Below, piece by piece: positions 1 through 7,133 of a DNA stretch of 64,000 nt. The position numbers and the translations under genes are program-made. This DNA comes from Kapaibacterium sp044224925 (GTDB taxonomy: Bacteria > Bacteroidota > Ignavibacteria > Kapaibacteriales > Kapaibacteriaceae). The stretch spans positions 7,444-71,443 of the forward strand of contig JBGAJM010000011.1 of assembly GCA_044224925.1 (NCBI GenBank). The letters are read 5' to 3'. The notes beneath the pieces are model-generated. The model ran no database searches and was not told the origin of the DNA. It saw nothing but the letters and a program-made list of their open reading frames with translations. The first letter of the stretch is position 1; each line of letters opens with the position of its first letter.

Positions 1-314
1 GTGCCGTCATCCTCGGAGAGCGCGTCTTCAGCCGCAGCATTCTGAATCGACTCGAGGGCAAGGCCCAGTCGAATGCCGGCGGAGACCTGCCGATCAGCCT
101 GACGAAGCGTGAGGAAGAGATCGTCTCGCTCGTTGCGAAGGGAATGACCAGTCAGGAGATCGCCAAGAAGCTCTTCATTTCGCCGCGCACCGTGGAAACC
201 CATCGTGCGCGCATCATGGACAAGCTCGGCGTGAACAACGCTGCCGGCCTCGTCCGGTTCGCCCTTCTTCATAGCGCCTACTTCAATCTCAACAAGCATT
301 CGTCAGATAGCTGA
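1..314 (+). CDS. LuxR/NarL-type HTH regulator, C-terminal part (5' end outside window)
   Basis: The frame is open from base 3 to a TGA at 312-314, giving about 103 residues. It contains a classic LuxR/GerE winged HTH: LTKREEEIVSLVAKG followed by SQEIAKKLFISPRTVETH and RIMDKLGV. This is the DNA-binding output domain of a NarL/FixJ-type response regulator. The receiver domain, if there is one, would lie upstream of the window. The TGA is followed after 2 bp by the GTG of the DUF58 gene, so the two may be co-transcribed. The family call is firm. The signal it responds to cannot be read from this fragment. Confidence 0.85.
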   Translation, partial: AVILGERVFSRSILNRLEGKAQSNAGGDLPISLTKREEEIVSLVAKGMTSQEIAKKLFISPRTVETHRARIMDKLGVNNAAGLVRFALLHSAYFNLNKHSSDS

Positions 315-316
315 CG

Positions 317-1216
317 GTGAACCCTGTATCGCAGTATCTGCGCCCTGATGTTGTAGCTCGACTGGGCTCTCTCGAGTTGCGTGCGCGCATGGTGGTGGAA
401 GGCTTCATCACCGGACTGCACCGCTCACCATTTCACGGCTTCAGTGCCGAGTTCTCCGAGCATCGCGCCTATCGGCACGGTGATGAGCTCAAGCATATCG
501 ACTGGAAGATCTACGGTAGGACCGACCGGTTCTACGTCAAGCAATTCGAAGAAGAGACCAACCTCCGCTGCCTCGTGGCCGTTGATGCCAGCGCCTCTAT
601 GCGCTATGCATCGGAAGGGATGATCAGCAAGTTCGACTATGCCACTTCGATGGCTGCAGCCTTGATGTATCTGGTGCTTCGACAACGCGACGCTGCCGGT
701 CTTGCCGTATACAACACAGACGTGGTCTCCTATCTGCCGCCACGGTCGAAGATGTCGTACATCCAGGACCTCTTGCGGACGCTGGGCAGCGTCACTCCAT
801 CGGAACGCACCGGCACGGCAACATCGTTGCATCATGTTGCAGAGCGGCTGTCGCGACGCGGACTCGTGGTGATCATCAGCGATCTGTTCGACTCCGCCGA
901 CACGATCCTTTCCTCCCTCCGACACTTCCGCCATGACCATCACGATGTGTTGGTGATGCATGTGATGGATCCGCGCGAAGTGGACTTCGATCTTGGCGCC
1001 GCCTCGGTGTTCAAGGACATGGAAACGGGCGAAGAGCTCACCACACAACCGCAGATGTTGCAGCGATCGTATCAACAGGTGGTGGCAGACTTCTGTCAGA
1101 CCATCCGACGCGGTTGCTTCGACCAGAACATCGACTATGTTCGTCTCACAACGAACACGCCCTTTGATGTGGCACTCACAGAATACATTGCATCACGAGC
1201 ACGAGTACGAGGATGA
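317..1216 (+). CDS. DUF58 domain protein (MoxR-associated, vWA-like)
   Basis: This is a 299-residue protein starting with GTG, 2 bp after the previous stop. The N-terminal part has the DUF58 hallmark: HRSPFHGFSAEFSEHR, then RHGDELKHIDWKIYGRTDR and the acidic FEEETN stretch. A vWA-like fold follows with a VDASASM (DxSxS-type) metal site near residue 90 and a second strand VVIISDLFD. DUF58 proteins usually sit beside a MoxR-type AAA+ ATPase and are thought to act in maturation of envelope or metal-dependent complexes. No moxR is visible here, so it may lie upstream. The last bases (ATGA) overlap the dapA start, which implies translational coupling. Confidence 0.85.
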   Translation: MNPVSQYLRPDVVARLGSLELRARMVVEGFITGLHRSPFHGFSAEFSEHRAYRHGDELKHIDWKIYGRTDRFYVKQFEEETNLRCLVAVDASASMRYASEGMISKFDYATSMAAALMYLVLRQRDAAGLAVYNTDVVSYLPPRSKMSYIQDLLRTLGSVTPSERTGTATSLHHVAERLSRRGLVVIISDLFDSADTILSSLRHFRHDHHDVLVMHVMDPREVDFDLGAASVFKDMETGEELTTQPQMLQRSYQQVVADFCQTIRRGCFDQNIDYVRLTTNTPFDVALTEYIASRARVRG

Positions 1217-2097
1217 AGGCGCACGGACTGCATACCGCTATCGTTACACCATTCACGCAACAAGGCGAACTCGATCGCACTGCCTTTCTTCGACTGCTCG
1301 ACATGCAGATCGATGCAGGTGTTGATGGCGTGGTGGTCTGCGGATCCACTGGCGAAAGTGCCACCACCACCACGGCAGAGAAGATCTTGTTGTGGACGTG
1401 GGCCGTGGAGCATTGTGCCGGTAAGATCAGCGTGACGGCGGGCACGGGCACGAACGACACGCGAACAACGATCGAGCTCACACAAGCCGCGAAGACTGCG
1501 GGCTGCGATGCGGCGCTCATTGTCTGTCCGTATTACAACAAGCCCTCACAGCACGGCATCATCGCGCATTACACGGCCGTTGCCAACGCGGTTGACATTC
1601 CGATCATCCTGTACAACATCCAAGGTCGCACGGGCGTGAACATGACGGCCGAAACGCAAGTGGCCATCGCTCGCGCATGTCGCAACGTGATCGCCACAAA
1701 AGAGGCCTCGCAGAACCTTGAACAGATGTGTCAGATCATCGCGCAGGCGCCGGAGCACTTCTCCGTGCTCGCCGGTGATGATTCACTCGCACTGCCGGTG
1801 ATCGCTTGTGGCGCGACCGGTGTGATCGCCGTGATGTCCAACTATCAACCCCGCACGTTCGGTGCATTGATCCGCGCTGCCTTGTCGGGAGATCTTGCAA
1901 CGGCACGCCGACTGCAAGCACAGCTCATGCCGTGGTATGTCGTGAACTTCATCGAGCCGAATCCCATTCCCGTGAAGTACATCATGCATGCACGCGGTTG
2001 GATCAATGACGTGATCCGACTCCCGCTGGAACCCGCGACCGCAGCAACACGCAGCACTCTTGATGCCATGCTCGCTCAGTTACCACACGACGCATAA
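1213..2097 (+). CDS. dapA: 4-hydroxy-tetrahydrodipicolinate synthase
   Basis: The 294-residue protein condenses pyruvate with aspartate semialdehyde, the first committed step of lysine and diaminopimelate synthesis, in the cytoplasm. It is a TIM-barrel aldolase of normal length. The Schiff-base lysine is Lys163 in VIATKEAS. The proton-relay residues are present as Thr46 (GSTGES), Tyr108 (PYYNK) and Tyr134 with Arg139 (LYNIQGRTG). The start overlaps the DUF58 stop (ATGA), and the TAA shares one base with the folP ATG, so DUF58-dapA-folP form a tightly coupled operon. Related family members (N-acetylneuraminate lyase, KDG aldolase) are less likely given the GSTGES and DapA-like spacing. Confidence 0.93.
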   Translation: MKAHGLHTAIVTPFTQQGELDRTAFLRLLDMQIDAGVDGVVVCGSTGESATTTTAEKILLWTWAVEHCAGKISVTAGTGTNDTRTTIELTQAAKTAGCDAALIVCPYYNKPSQHGIIAHYTAVANAVDIPIILYNIQGRTGVNMTAETQVAIARACRNVIATKEASQNLEQMCQIIAQAPEHFSVLAGDDSLALPVIACGATGVIAVMSNYQPRTFGALIRAALSGDLATARRLQAQLMPWYVVNFIEPNPIPVKYIMHARGWINDVIRLPLEPATAATRSTLDAMLAQLPHDA

Positions 2098-2897
2098 TGG
2101 CCGCAATGCCATTCCCGAAGATCATGGGCGTGTTGAATGTGACGCCCGATTCCTTGTCCGATGGAGGACGGTTCTCGTCACGTCGTGATGCTGTTGACCA
2201 TGCCTTGATCATGATCGATGAAGGCGCCGATGTGATCGACGTTGGCGGCGAGAGCACCCGTCCAGGCGCTCTGCCGGTAGATGTCGACGTTGAACTCGAG
2301 CGCGTGATCCCCGTGATCGAAGGCATCCGATCCATTCATCCGACCATTGAGATCAGCGTGGACACAGCGAAGGCCATGGTGGCCAACGAGGCCGTGGAGG
2401 CCGGCGCCACGATGATCAACGATGTGACGGCAGGTCTTGGTGACCCGCTCATGTTCCTCTGTGCAGCGAGCCTGCGCGTGCCCTTCATCGTGATGCATAT
2501 GCAGGGCGTTCCGCGCACCATGCAGGACGAACCAACCTATGTCGACGTCGTCACCGAAGTGTACGACATGTTGCGTGAACGCGTCTTGGCGGCACGCGAG
2601 GCAGGGATCAGGGAGGTATGGGTGGATGTGGGCATCGGCTTTGGAAAAACGCTCGAGCACAATTTGACGTTGCTTCGCAACCTTGCCACCTTCAATGACC
2701 TTGGACCACAGGTCGTGGGCATCAGTCGCAAAGGATTCCTCGGTTTGATCACCGGGATCGACGAGCCCGAGCAGCGGGATACGGCAACGGCGTTGATGCA
2801 TGCCTTGCTTTTGCAGCACCAAGCACGCATGGTCAGAGTTCACAATGTGAAGATGATCGCAGAATTGCGAAAGCTCTACGAAGCGCTCAATCTCTAA
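2097..2897 (+). CDS. folP: dihydropteroate synthase
   Basis: The 266-residue enzyme joins p-aminobenzoate to the pterin pyrophosphate in folate synthesis. The three DHPS signatures are present: GVLNVTPDSLSDGG at the N-terminus, VIDVGGESTRPGA around residue 50, and GISRKGFLG near residue 205. The ATG at 2097 shares a base with the dapA stop. A second ATG three codons on (2106) could also serve. Other folate genes (folK, folB) lie about 11 kb away on the opposite strand. The 3' end overlaps the convergent sigma54 regulator by 11 bp. Confidence 0.95.
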   Translation: MAAMPFPKIMGVLNVTPDSLSDGGRFSSRRDAVDHALIMIDEGADVIDVGGESTRPGALPVDVDVELERVIPVIEGIRSIHPTIEISVDTAKAMVANEAVEAGATMINDVTAGLGDPLMFLCAASLRVPFIVMHMQGVPRTMQDEPTYVDVVTEVYDMLRERVLAAREAGIREVWVDVGIGFGKTLEHNLTLLRNLATFNDLGPQVVGISRKGFLGLITGIDEPEQRDTATALMHALLLQHQARMVRVHNVKMIAELRKLYEALNL

Positions 2898-4308
2898 CGC
2901 GATACTGATGCACTTCGATGCCGTACTTGCGGATCTTGTTGTGCAGCGTCTCTCTGCTCACACCAAGAACGGCTGCGGCCTTGCTCACGTTGCCCTTACA
3001 ACGTTCGAGCGTCTTCTCGATCTTCATTTTGTCGACCATGGCGAGATCGTCCTTCAAGGACCGATCACTGGAGATCATGGTGGAATCGCCGTTCGACGGA
3101 GTTGGTGACGGTGTGACCACCGTATCGTGCTGCACCACGGAGGTCTTCATGATGCGATGCAGATCGGCCACTTCCAGTTGATCGGTGGCTGTGGTCTGCA
3201 AGGCAACGCGAAGCACGCTTGCGAGCTCGCGCACGTTTCCCGGCCACTCACGTTCTTGAAGATACTCGACGGCCGCCATCGAGATCGTCTTCACGTCGCC
3301 CATCTCGCGATTGTGCTTCGTCAGGTAGAAGTCGGCGATCAACGGAATATCGTCGCGACGTTCTCGCAACGACGGGATGTAGATCTCGCACTCGCGCAAC
3401 CGGTGATAGAGCTGCTCGCGGAAACGTCCTTCTTGCATGTTGGTCACAAGGTCTCGGTCAGTGGCCGAGACGAAGCGTATGTCGACGTCCTCTGTTTCCA
3501 CCGAACCTACGCGGCGCACGGCCTTCTGCTCGGTCGGGAGCAGAAGATTGGCCTGAAGTTCCAGCGGCATGTCGCCGATCTCATCCAGGAAGAGCGTTCC
3601 CTTGTGTGCTTGATGGAAGAGACCGCGCTTGTTGTCCATGGCACCGGAGAAGGCGCCCTTGACGTGACCGAACAACTCGCTTTGAAAGAGTTCGCGCGGG
3701 ATGTTGGGAATGTCCACGGTGATGAACGGATGCTTGGCACGTCGACTCACACTATGCAAGGCATGAGCAACGAGTTTCTTCCCCGTGCCCGTCTCACCGG
3801 TGATGAGAACGTTCAGATCCGTACGTCCGTAGCGCAATACCTTATCGGCAACTTCCATCATGGCCTGACTGCGCCCGATGATGCCTTGCGTTTCGATCAG
3901 TCGTCGTAGCTCTTCGTTCGAGTTCTCGGTCTGCACGCGTTCGAGTGCGGCCTTGAGCACATCGACGAGTCGCTCATTGCTCAGCACGGACTTCTCAATG
4001 AAGTTCATGGCACCAAGCTTGGTGGCCTTCACGGCCGTCTCGATCGTGCCCTTGCCGGAGATCATGATCACCGGAACAGAAGGGTAGTTCTTGATCGAGT
4101 GACCGAGCATGTCGATCCCCGAGAGATTGGACATGCTTCCGAACTCGATGTCGAGTAACATCAATCCCACCTCGCGCGCATGCGAGTCCAGATAGGCCAT
4201 GGCCGATTCAGGACTGTTGCGGACCTCCGTTTGCCAGCCCTGACCGTGCACGATCTCGGCAAGGGTAGAACTGAAGTCGGAGTTATCGTCGACGATGAGA
4301 ATTTTCAT
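2887..4308 (-). CDS. sigma54-dependent response regulator (NtrC-type), variant GAFSGA motif
   Basis: With the ATG at 4308 (MKILIVDDN) the protein has 473 residues; the open frame runs further upstream but lacks receiver homology. Domains: receiver (about 1-120; acidic pair Asp7/Asp8, phospho-acceptor Asp53, Ser84, Lys106), AAA+ (about 140-375) and a Fis-type HTH (about 435-465). Walker A is GETGTGKK (171-178), Walker B FLDEIGD. The sigma54-contacting loop reads GAFSGA (218-223) instead of the usual GAFTGA, and the normally conserved LLRVLQE is replaced by LLLPTEQ. It should drive RpoN promoters when phosphorylated; no partner kinase is nearby. It is the last gene of the queF-queD-gltX-lipoprotein strand and overlaps folP tail to tail. 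Confidence 0.88.
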   Translation of the reverse strand: MKILIVDDNSDFSSTLAEIVHGQGWQTEVRNSPESAMAYLDSHAREVGLMLLDIEFGSMSNLSGIDMLGHSIKNYPSVPVIMISGKGTIETAVKATKLGAMNFIEKSVLSNERLVDVLKAALERVQTENSNEELRRLIETQGIIGRSQAMMEVADKVLRYGRTDLNVLITGETGTGKKLVAHALHSVSRRAKHPFITVDIPNIPRELFQSELFGHVKGAFSGAMDNKRGLFHQAHKGTLFLDEIGDMPLELQANLLLPTEQKAVRRVGSVETEDVDIRFVSATDRDLVTNMQEGRFREQLYHRLRECEIYIPSLRERRDDIPLIADFYLTKHNREMGDVKTISMAAVEYLQEREWPGNVRELASVLRVALQTTATDQLEVADLHRIMKTSVVQHDTVVTPSPTPSNGDSTMISSDRSLKDDLAMVDKMKIEKTLERCKGNVSKAAAVLGVSRETLHNKIRKYGIEVHQYRVRD

Positions 4309-4321
4309 TGGTGTAGAGTGC

Positions 4322-4810
4322 TCAACGATCGCGGGTGACGAGGTGCTGGAGCGAATCGAATTCGGCGCGGAAAAATCTGCTCTGGAAGGTCGGAATGTCT
4401 GGATTCCAGACAACCCTTAAATATACGTCCGTTTTGGGATTCACATATTCAACATAGCGTGCGCGAACCCCGCGAACGTTCATGGCCTGCGTTTTCAAAT
4501 AGGCGGTTTTCACGGCTTCGGCACGCTGACAGTATTCTTGCGGGTCGGCGGCGGTCAGGTAGACCGTGTCGGTGCGCTTGTCCGTGTTTGTCTCCAACCG
4601 GAAGATCTCGCCCTTCGTGTTCATGAGGTAGGCATCCACCGTATGCGCCGAATCGTCCTCGGTACCCCAGCGCACGGAGAGCTCGCGCTGCGCTTCGGTG
4701 ATGCAGGGCGCAACGGCGGTAGGGCGCGGACGTGTGGTGGTGGTGCACGAGGCGCTCAACAGGGCGGACATGCACAGGATCACCATCGGTACAACGAAGG
4801 CCTTCCTCAT
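4322..4810 (-). CDS. small lipoprotein of unknown function
   Basis: The start chosen is the ATG at 4810 (MRKAFVVPMVILCMSALLSASC), giving 162 residues. A hydrophobic signal with a lipobox-like SASC indicates lipidation at Cys22 and anchoring in the envelope. The mature part is rich in charged and Tyr residues (DAYLMNTKGEIFRLETN, YVEYVNPKTDVYLRVVW) and I recognise no domain. The start overlaps the gltX stop (ATGA), so it is translated after gltX. The open frame extends upstream over gltX, but that extension has no signal sequence and is a shadow of gltX. Confidence 0.75.
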   Translation of the reverse strand: MRKAFVVPMVILCMSALLSASCTTTTRPRPTAVAPCITEAQRELSVRWGTEDDSAHTVDAYLMNTKGEIFRLETNTDKRTDTVYLTAADPQEYCQRAEAVKTAYLKTQAMNVRGVRARYVEYVNPKTDVYLRVVWNPDIPTFQSRFFRAEFDSLQHLVTRDR

Positions 4811-6249
4811 GCAAGTCCATTCCGCAATCGTGTCATGCATCGTTCCTTGCCAAGTACTTCCATCGTGTCGTACACGCCGGCTCCCACTTGCTTTCCGGTC
4901 AGCACAACGCGCAACGGATGCATCAAGGCACCGGTCTTCACATTGTGTTCCGTGGCAAAGGCCGCGGTCACGTCGTTCAACGTGGTATGATCCCACTGCT
5001 CGATGCTTGCATACCGTTCGGTGAGGGCGCGCAGCAATTCGCTCGTGTCGGGCTTCCAATGCTTTGCGCGGTATTCATCGTCGACGTTGACCACGTCGGT
5101 GAAGATGTAGTCGGCAAAGGTGACCACGTCTTGCACGAAATGGATCCGCTCGCGGACAAGACCGATCACGCGCGCCACATAGTCCGGCTCGATGTAGGCA
5201 TATCCTGCCTCTTGCAATGCGGGAAGGACCATGGCGGCAAGGTCCTGCGGATCCTTCGCCCGCAGATACTCGCCATTCATCCAGTCGAGCTTCTTGTAGT
5301 CGAACACCGCTCCGGCCTTGTTCACGCGCTCAAGCGTGAAGTGTTCGATCAGGTCAGGCATGGAATACACTTCTCGGTCGGTGCCGGGATTCCAACCGCA
5401 CAGCGACACGAAGTTCACGAGGGCATCGGGGAAGTAGCCCTTCTTCCGAAAATCGCGGACCATCACGTCGCCATGTCGCTTGCTCATCTTCGTACGGTCT
5501 GGATTTAGCAACAGCGGTACGTGTGCAAATGTTGGTGGCGTCCAACCAAATGCCTCGTAGAGGAGGATGTGCTTGGGTGTGGACGGGAGCCATTCCTCTG
5601 CGCGGATCACGTGGGTGATCTCCATCAGGTGATCGTCGACAACATTGGCAAGGTGATACGTAGGGAAGCCATCGCTCTTGAGCAAGATCTGATCGTCCAC
5701 CTCGCGACCTTGCACCGTGACCTCACCTCGCACGGCATCGTGGAAGCGAACCTCGGAGGTATGCGGCACCTTGAGTCGGATCACATGATCGGCATTGCTC
5801 TGCAGAAGACGTTCCGTTTCGTGCTCGCCGAGTGTGTACTGATTGCGCATGGTGGTCCGATCGTAGCGAGGGGCAATGCCGGCGGCCTGTTGGCGAATGC
5901 GCATGGCATCGAGTTCCTCGGACGTGTCGAAGGCATAGTAGGCATGACCGCTGGCCACCAACTGCATGCCGTAGGTGCGATAGAGATCGAAGCGTTCGCT
6001 CTGGACGTATGGACCGTAGTTCCCGCCAACGTGCGGACCTTCGTCGAAGACCACACCGGCCCATCGAAGCGATTCGATCTGCTCTTCCATGGCGCCTTCG
6101 ACCAGGCGCGTCCGATCCGTGTCTTCGATGCGAAGCACGCACACGCCGCCATGATGTTTGGCAAAGAGATAGTTATACAAAGCGGTGCGCAAGCTTCCGA
6201 TATGAAGGAAGCCTGTCGGGGAAGGTGCAAATCGTACGCGTACGCTCAT
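4807..6249 (-). CDS. gltX: glutamyl-tRNA synthetase
   Basis: The 480-residue class I aminoacyl-tRNA synthetase charges tRNA-Glu. It begins MSVRVRFAPSPTGFLHIGS, which holds the HIGH-type motif (HIGS, 16-19), followed by the RIEDTDRTR substrate loop. The KMSKS-type loop is TKMSKRHGDV. The full-length C-terminal anticodon-binding region is present, so this is not the short Glu-Q-tRNA synthetase. Whether it also charges tRNA-Gln (needing GatCAB) cannot be judged. It lies 16 bp after queD in the queF-queD-gltX operon and overlaps the next lipoprotein gene by ATGA. Confidence 0.95.
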   Translation of the reverse strand: MSVRVRFAPSPTGFLHIGSLRTALYNYLFAKHHGGVCVLRIEDTDRTRLVEGAMEEQIESLRWAGVVFDEGPHVGGNYGPYVQSERFDLYRTYGMQLVASGHAYYAFDTSEELDAMRIRQQAAGIAPRYDRTTMRNQYTLGEHETERLLQSNADHVIRLKVPHTSEVRFHDAVRGEVTVQGREVDDQILLKSDGFPTYHLANVVDDHLMEITHVIRAEEWLPSTPKHILLYEAFGWTPPTFAHVPLLLNPDRTKMSKRHGDVMVRDFRKKGYFPDALVNFVSLCGWNPGTDREVYSMPDLIEHFTLERVNKAGAVFDYKKLDWMNGEYLRAKDPQDLAAMVLPALQEAGYAYIEPDYVARVIGLVRERIHFVQDVVTFADYIFTDVVNVDDEYRAKHWKPDTSELLRALTERYASIEQWDHTTLNDVTAAFATEHNVKTGALMHPLRVVLTGKQVGAGVYDTMEVLGKERCMTRLRNGLA

Positions 6250-6265
6250 TGATCGGTCCGTGTTG

Positions 6266-6691
6266 TTATCGTCGTTTGTTGGTCACTTCTGCATAGGTCT
6301 TCTCGGTCTCATATACGCGCACCGTGAGTTCATCGATGGCCGTGTGTTCACCAAGTCGTGCCCAGATCGCATCGGCAAGCATGTGGGCGATGTTCTCTGC
6401 CGTGGTCGGTACATCGATGTAGACCACCTTCATCGGATGATCGGTGAAGAAGTCCACCATCACATCATCCGAACGGTCGCACAGAAAACAATGGTCGAGC
6501 TCGTCGATGAGTGGCTGGACCAACGTCTTCATGTCGAAGTAGTCCATCACCATGCCCTGATCATCCGGCTCGCCCGCCAAGATCACATGGGCTTCGTAGG
6601 AGTGACCGTGAATGTTCTTGCAAAGGCCGGCGTGATGGGCAAGTCGATGTCCCATCTCCCAGCGAAACTGTTTCGAGATGCGAGTGCGCAT
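6266..6691 (-). CDS. queD: 6-carboxy-5,6,7,8-tetrahydropterin synthase
   Basis: The 141-residue protein is of the 6-pyruvoyl-tetrahydropterin synthase fold and makes carboxytetrahydropterin for the 7-deazaguanine (queuosine) pathway. Zinc ligands are His15 (MGHRL), His28 and His30 (NIHGHSY), and the catalytic Cys24 precedes them. The TTAENIAHMLADAIW helix is typical of the family. It sits 2 bp after queF and 16 bp before gltX, all on the minus strand. Cys24 in a CxxxHGH setting favours QueD over eukaryotic-type PTPS. Confidence 0.92.
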   Translation of the reverse strand: MRTRISKQFRWEMGHRLAHHAGLCKNIHGHSYEAHVILAGEPDDQGMVMDYFDMKTLVQPLIDELDHCFLCDRSDDVMVDFFTDHPMKVVYIDVPTTAENIAHMLADAIWARLGEHTAIDELTVRVYETEKTYAEVTNKRR

Positions 6692-6693
6692 GA

Positions 6694-7032
6694 TCAGGCC
6701 TTTCCGTGCTCAACGACGATCACGCTGTTGATCCCTCCGCGAGCCTTCCATTCTGCAGTGACCTTCATCCACGCCGGATCGCAGCAGGCCACGAGATCGT
6801 CGAGGATCTGATTCGTCACGGCCTCGTAGAAGATGCCCTTGTTGCGGAAGTCGAGATAATAATACTTCAACGACTTCAGCTCGATGCACGTGGCTCGAGG
6901 GGTATATTCAACGGTGATCGTTCCGAAATCGGGCAACCCGGTGATCGGACAGACCGATGTGAACTCAGGGTTGATGTGCGTGATCGTGTAGGGACGGGAA
7001 GGATTCGGATTCGGGAATGTTTCGATGGTCAT
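6694..7032 (-). CDS. queF: NADPH-dependent preQ0 reductase (7-cyano-7-deazaguanine reductase), YkvM type
   Basis: The ATG at 7032 (MTIETFPNPN) gives 112 residues, the size of the single-domain YkvM type of QueF. The enzyme reduces preQ0 to preQ1. The catalytic Cys28 lies in SVCPITGLPDFG with Asp35, and the family motif ELKSLKYYYLDFRN spans 51-64. The frame stays open for 22 codons upstream, but those residues lack homology and overlap the putative promoter box at 7062-7069. It is the first gene of the queF-queD-gltX operon. QueA, the next step, is on the opposite strand 2 kb away. Confidence 0.93.
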   Translation of the reverse strand: MTIETFPNPNPSRPYTITHINPEFTSVCPITGLPDFGTITVEYTPRATCIELKSLKYYYLDFRNKGIFYEAVTNQILDDLVACCDPAWMKVTAEWKARGGINSVIVVEHGKA

Positions 7033-7061
7033 GGGTCGGCTCGAGTGGGTTGGGGAAACCA

Positions 7062-7069
7062 CAAAAATA
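7062..7069 (-). promoter_or_regulatory. putative -7 promoter box for queF-queD-gltX
   Basis: On the minus strand these bases read TATTTTTG, a full match to the Bacteroidetes -7 consensus TANNTTTG, about 30 nt before the queF ATG. No convincing -33 TTG is seen at the proper spacing. The same T-run could be the tail of the hairpin at 7073-7108. Confidence 0.5.
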
Positions 7070-7072
7070 CAA

Positions 7073-7108
7073 CAATGGAGCGCCGCGGATAACCGCAACG
7101 CTCCATTG
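7073..7108 (-). terminator. putative intrinsic terminator after sppA
   Basis: A perfect 10-bp inverted repeat (CAATGGAGCG / CGCTCCATTG) surrounds a second small GCGG/CCGC stem, 26 bp past the sppA stop. On the minus strand a T-rich stretch (GTTGTATTTTTG) follows. The stem is strong, but the T-run starts 4 nt late and coincides with the queF promoter box, so terminator and promoter may be superimposed. Confidence 0.55.
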
Positions 7109-7133
7109 GGAGGAGGAACTTCGAGAGTGGTGC

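Noticed and set aside
3127..3909. Long open frame antisense to the sigma54 regulator (and similar ones opposite gltX, dnaG, glgA-like and fbp/sod genes)
   Set aside because: High-GC codon bias leaves the complementary frame open; the predicted proteins are His/Arg-rich with no domain, and the sense genes are certain.
4807..6249. gltX as a Glu-Q-tRNA synthetase because of its queF-queD neighbours
   Set aside because: The protein is 480 residues with an anticodon-binding domain; Glu-Q enzymes are about 300 residues and lack it.
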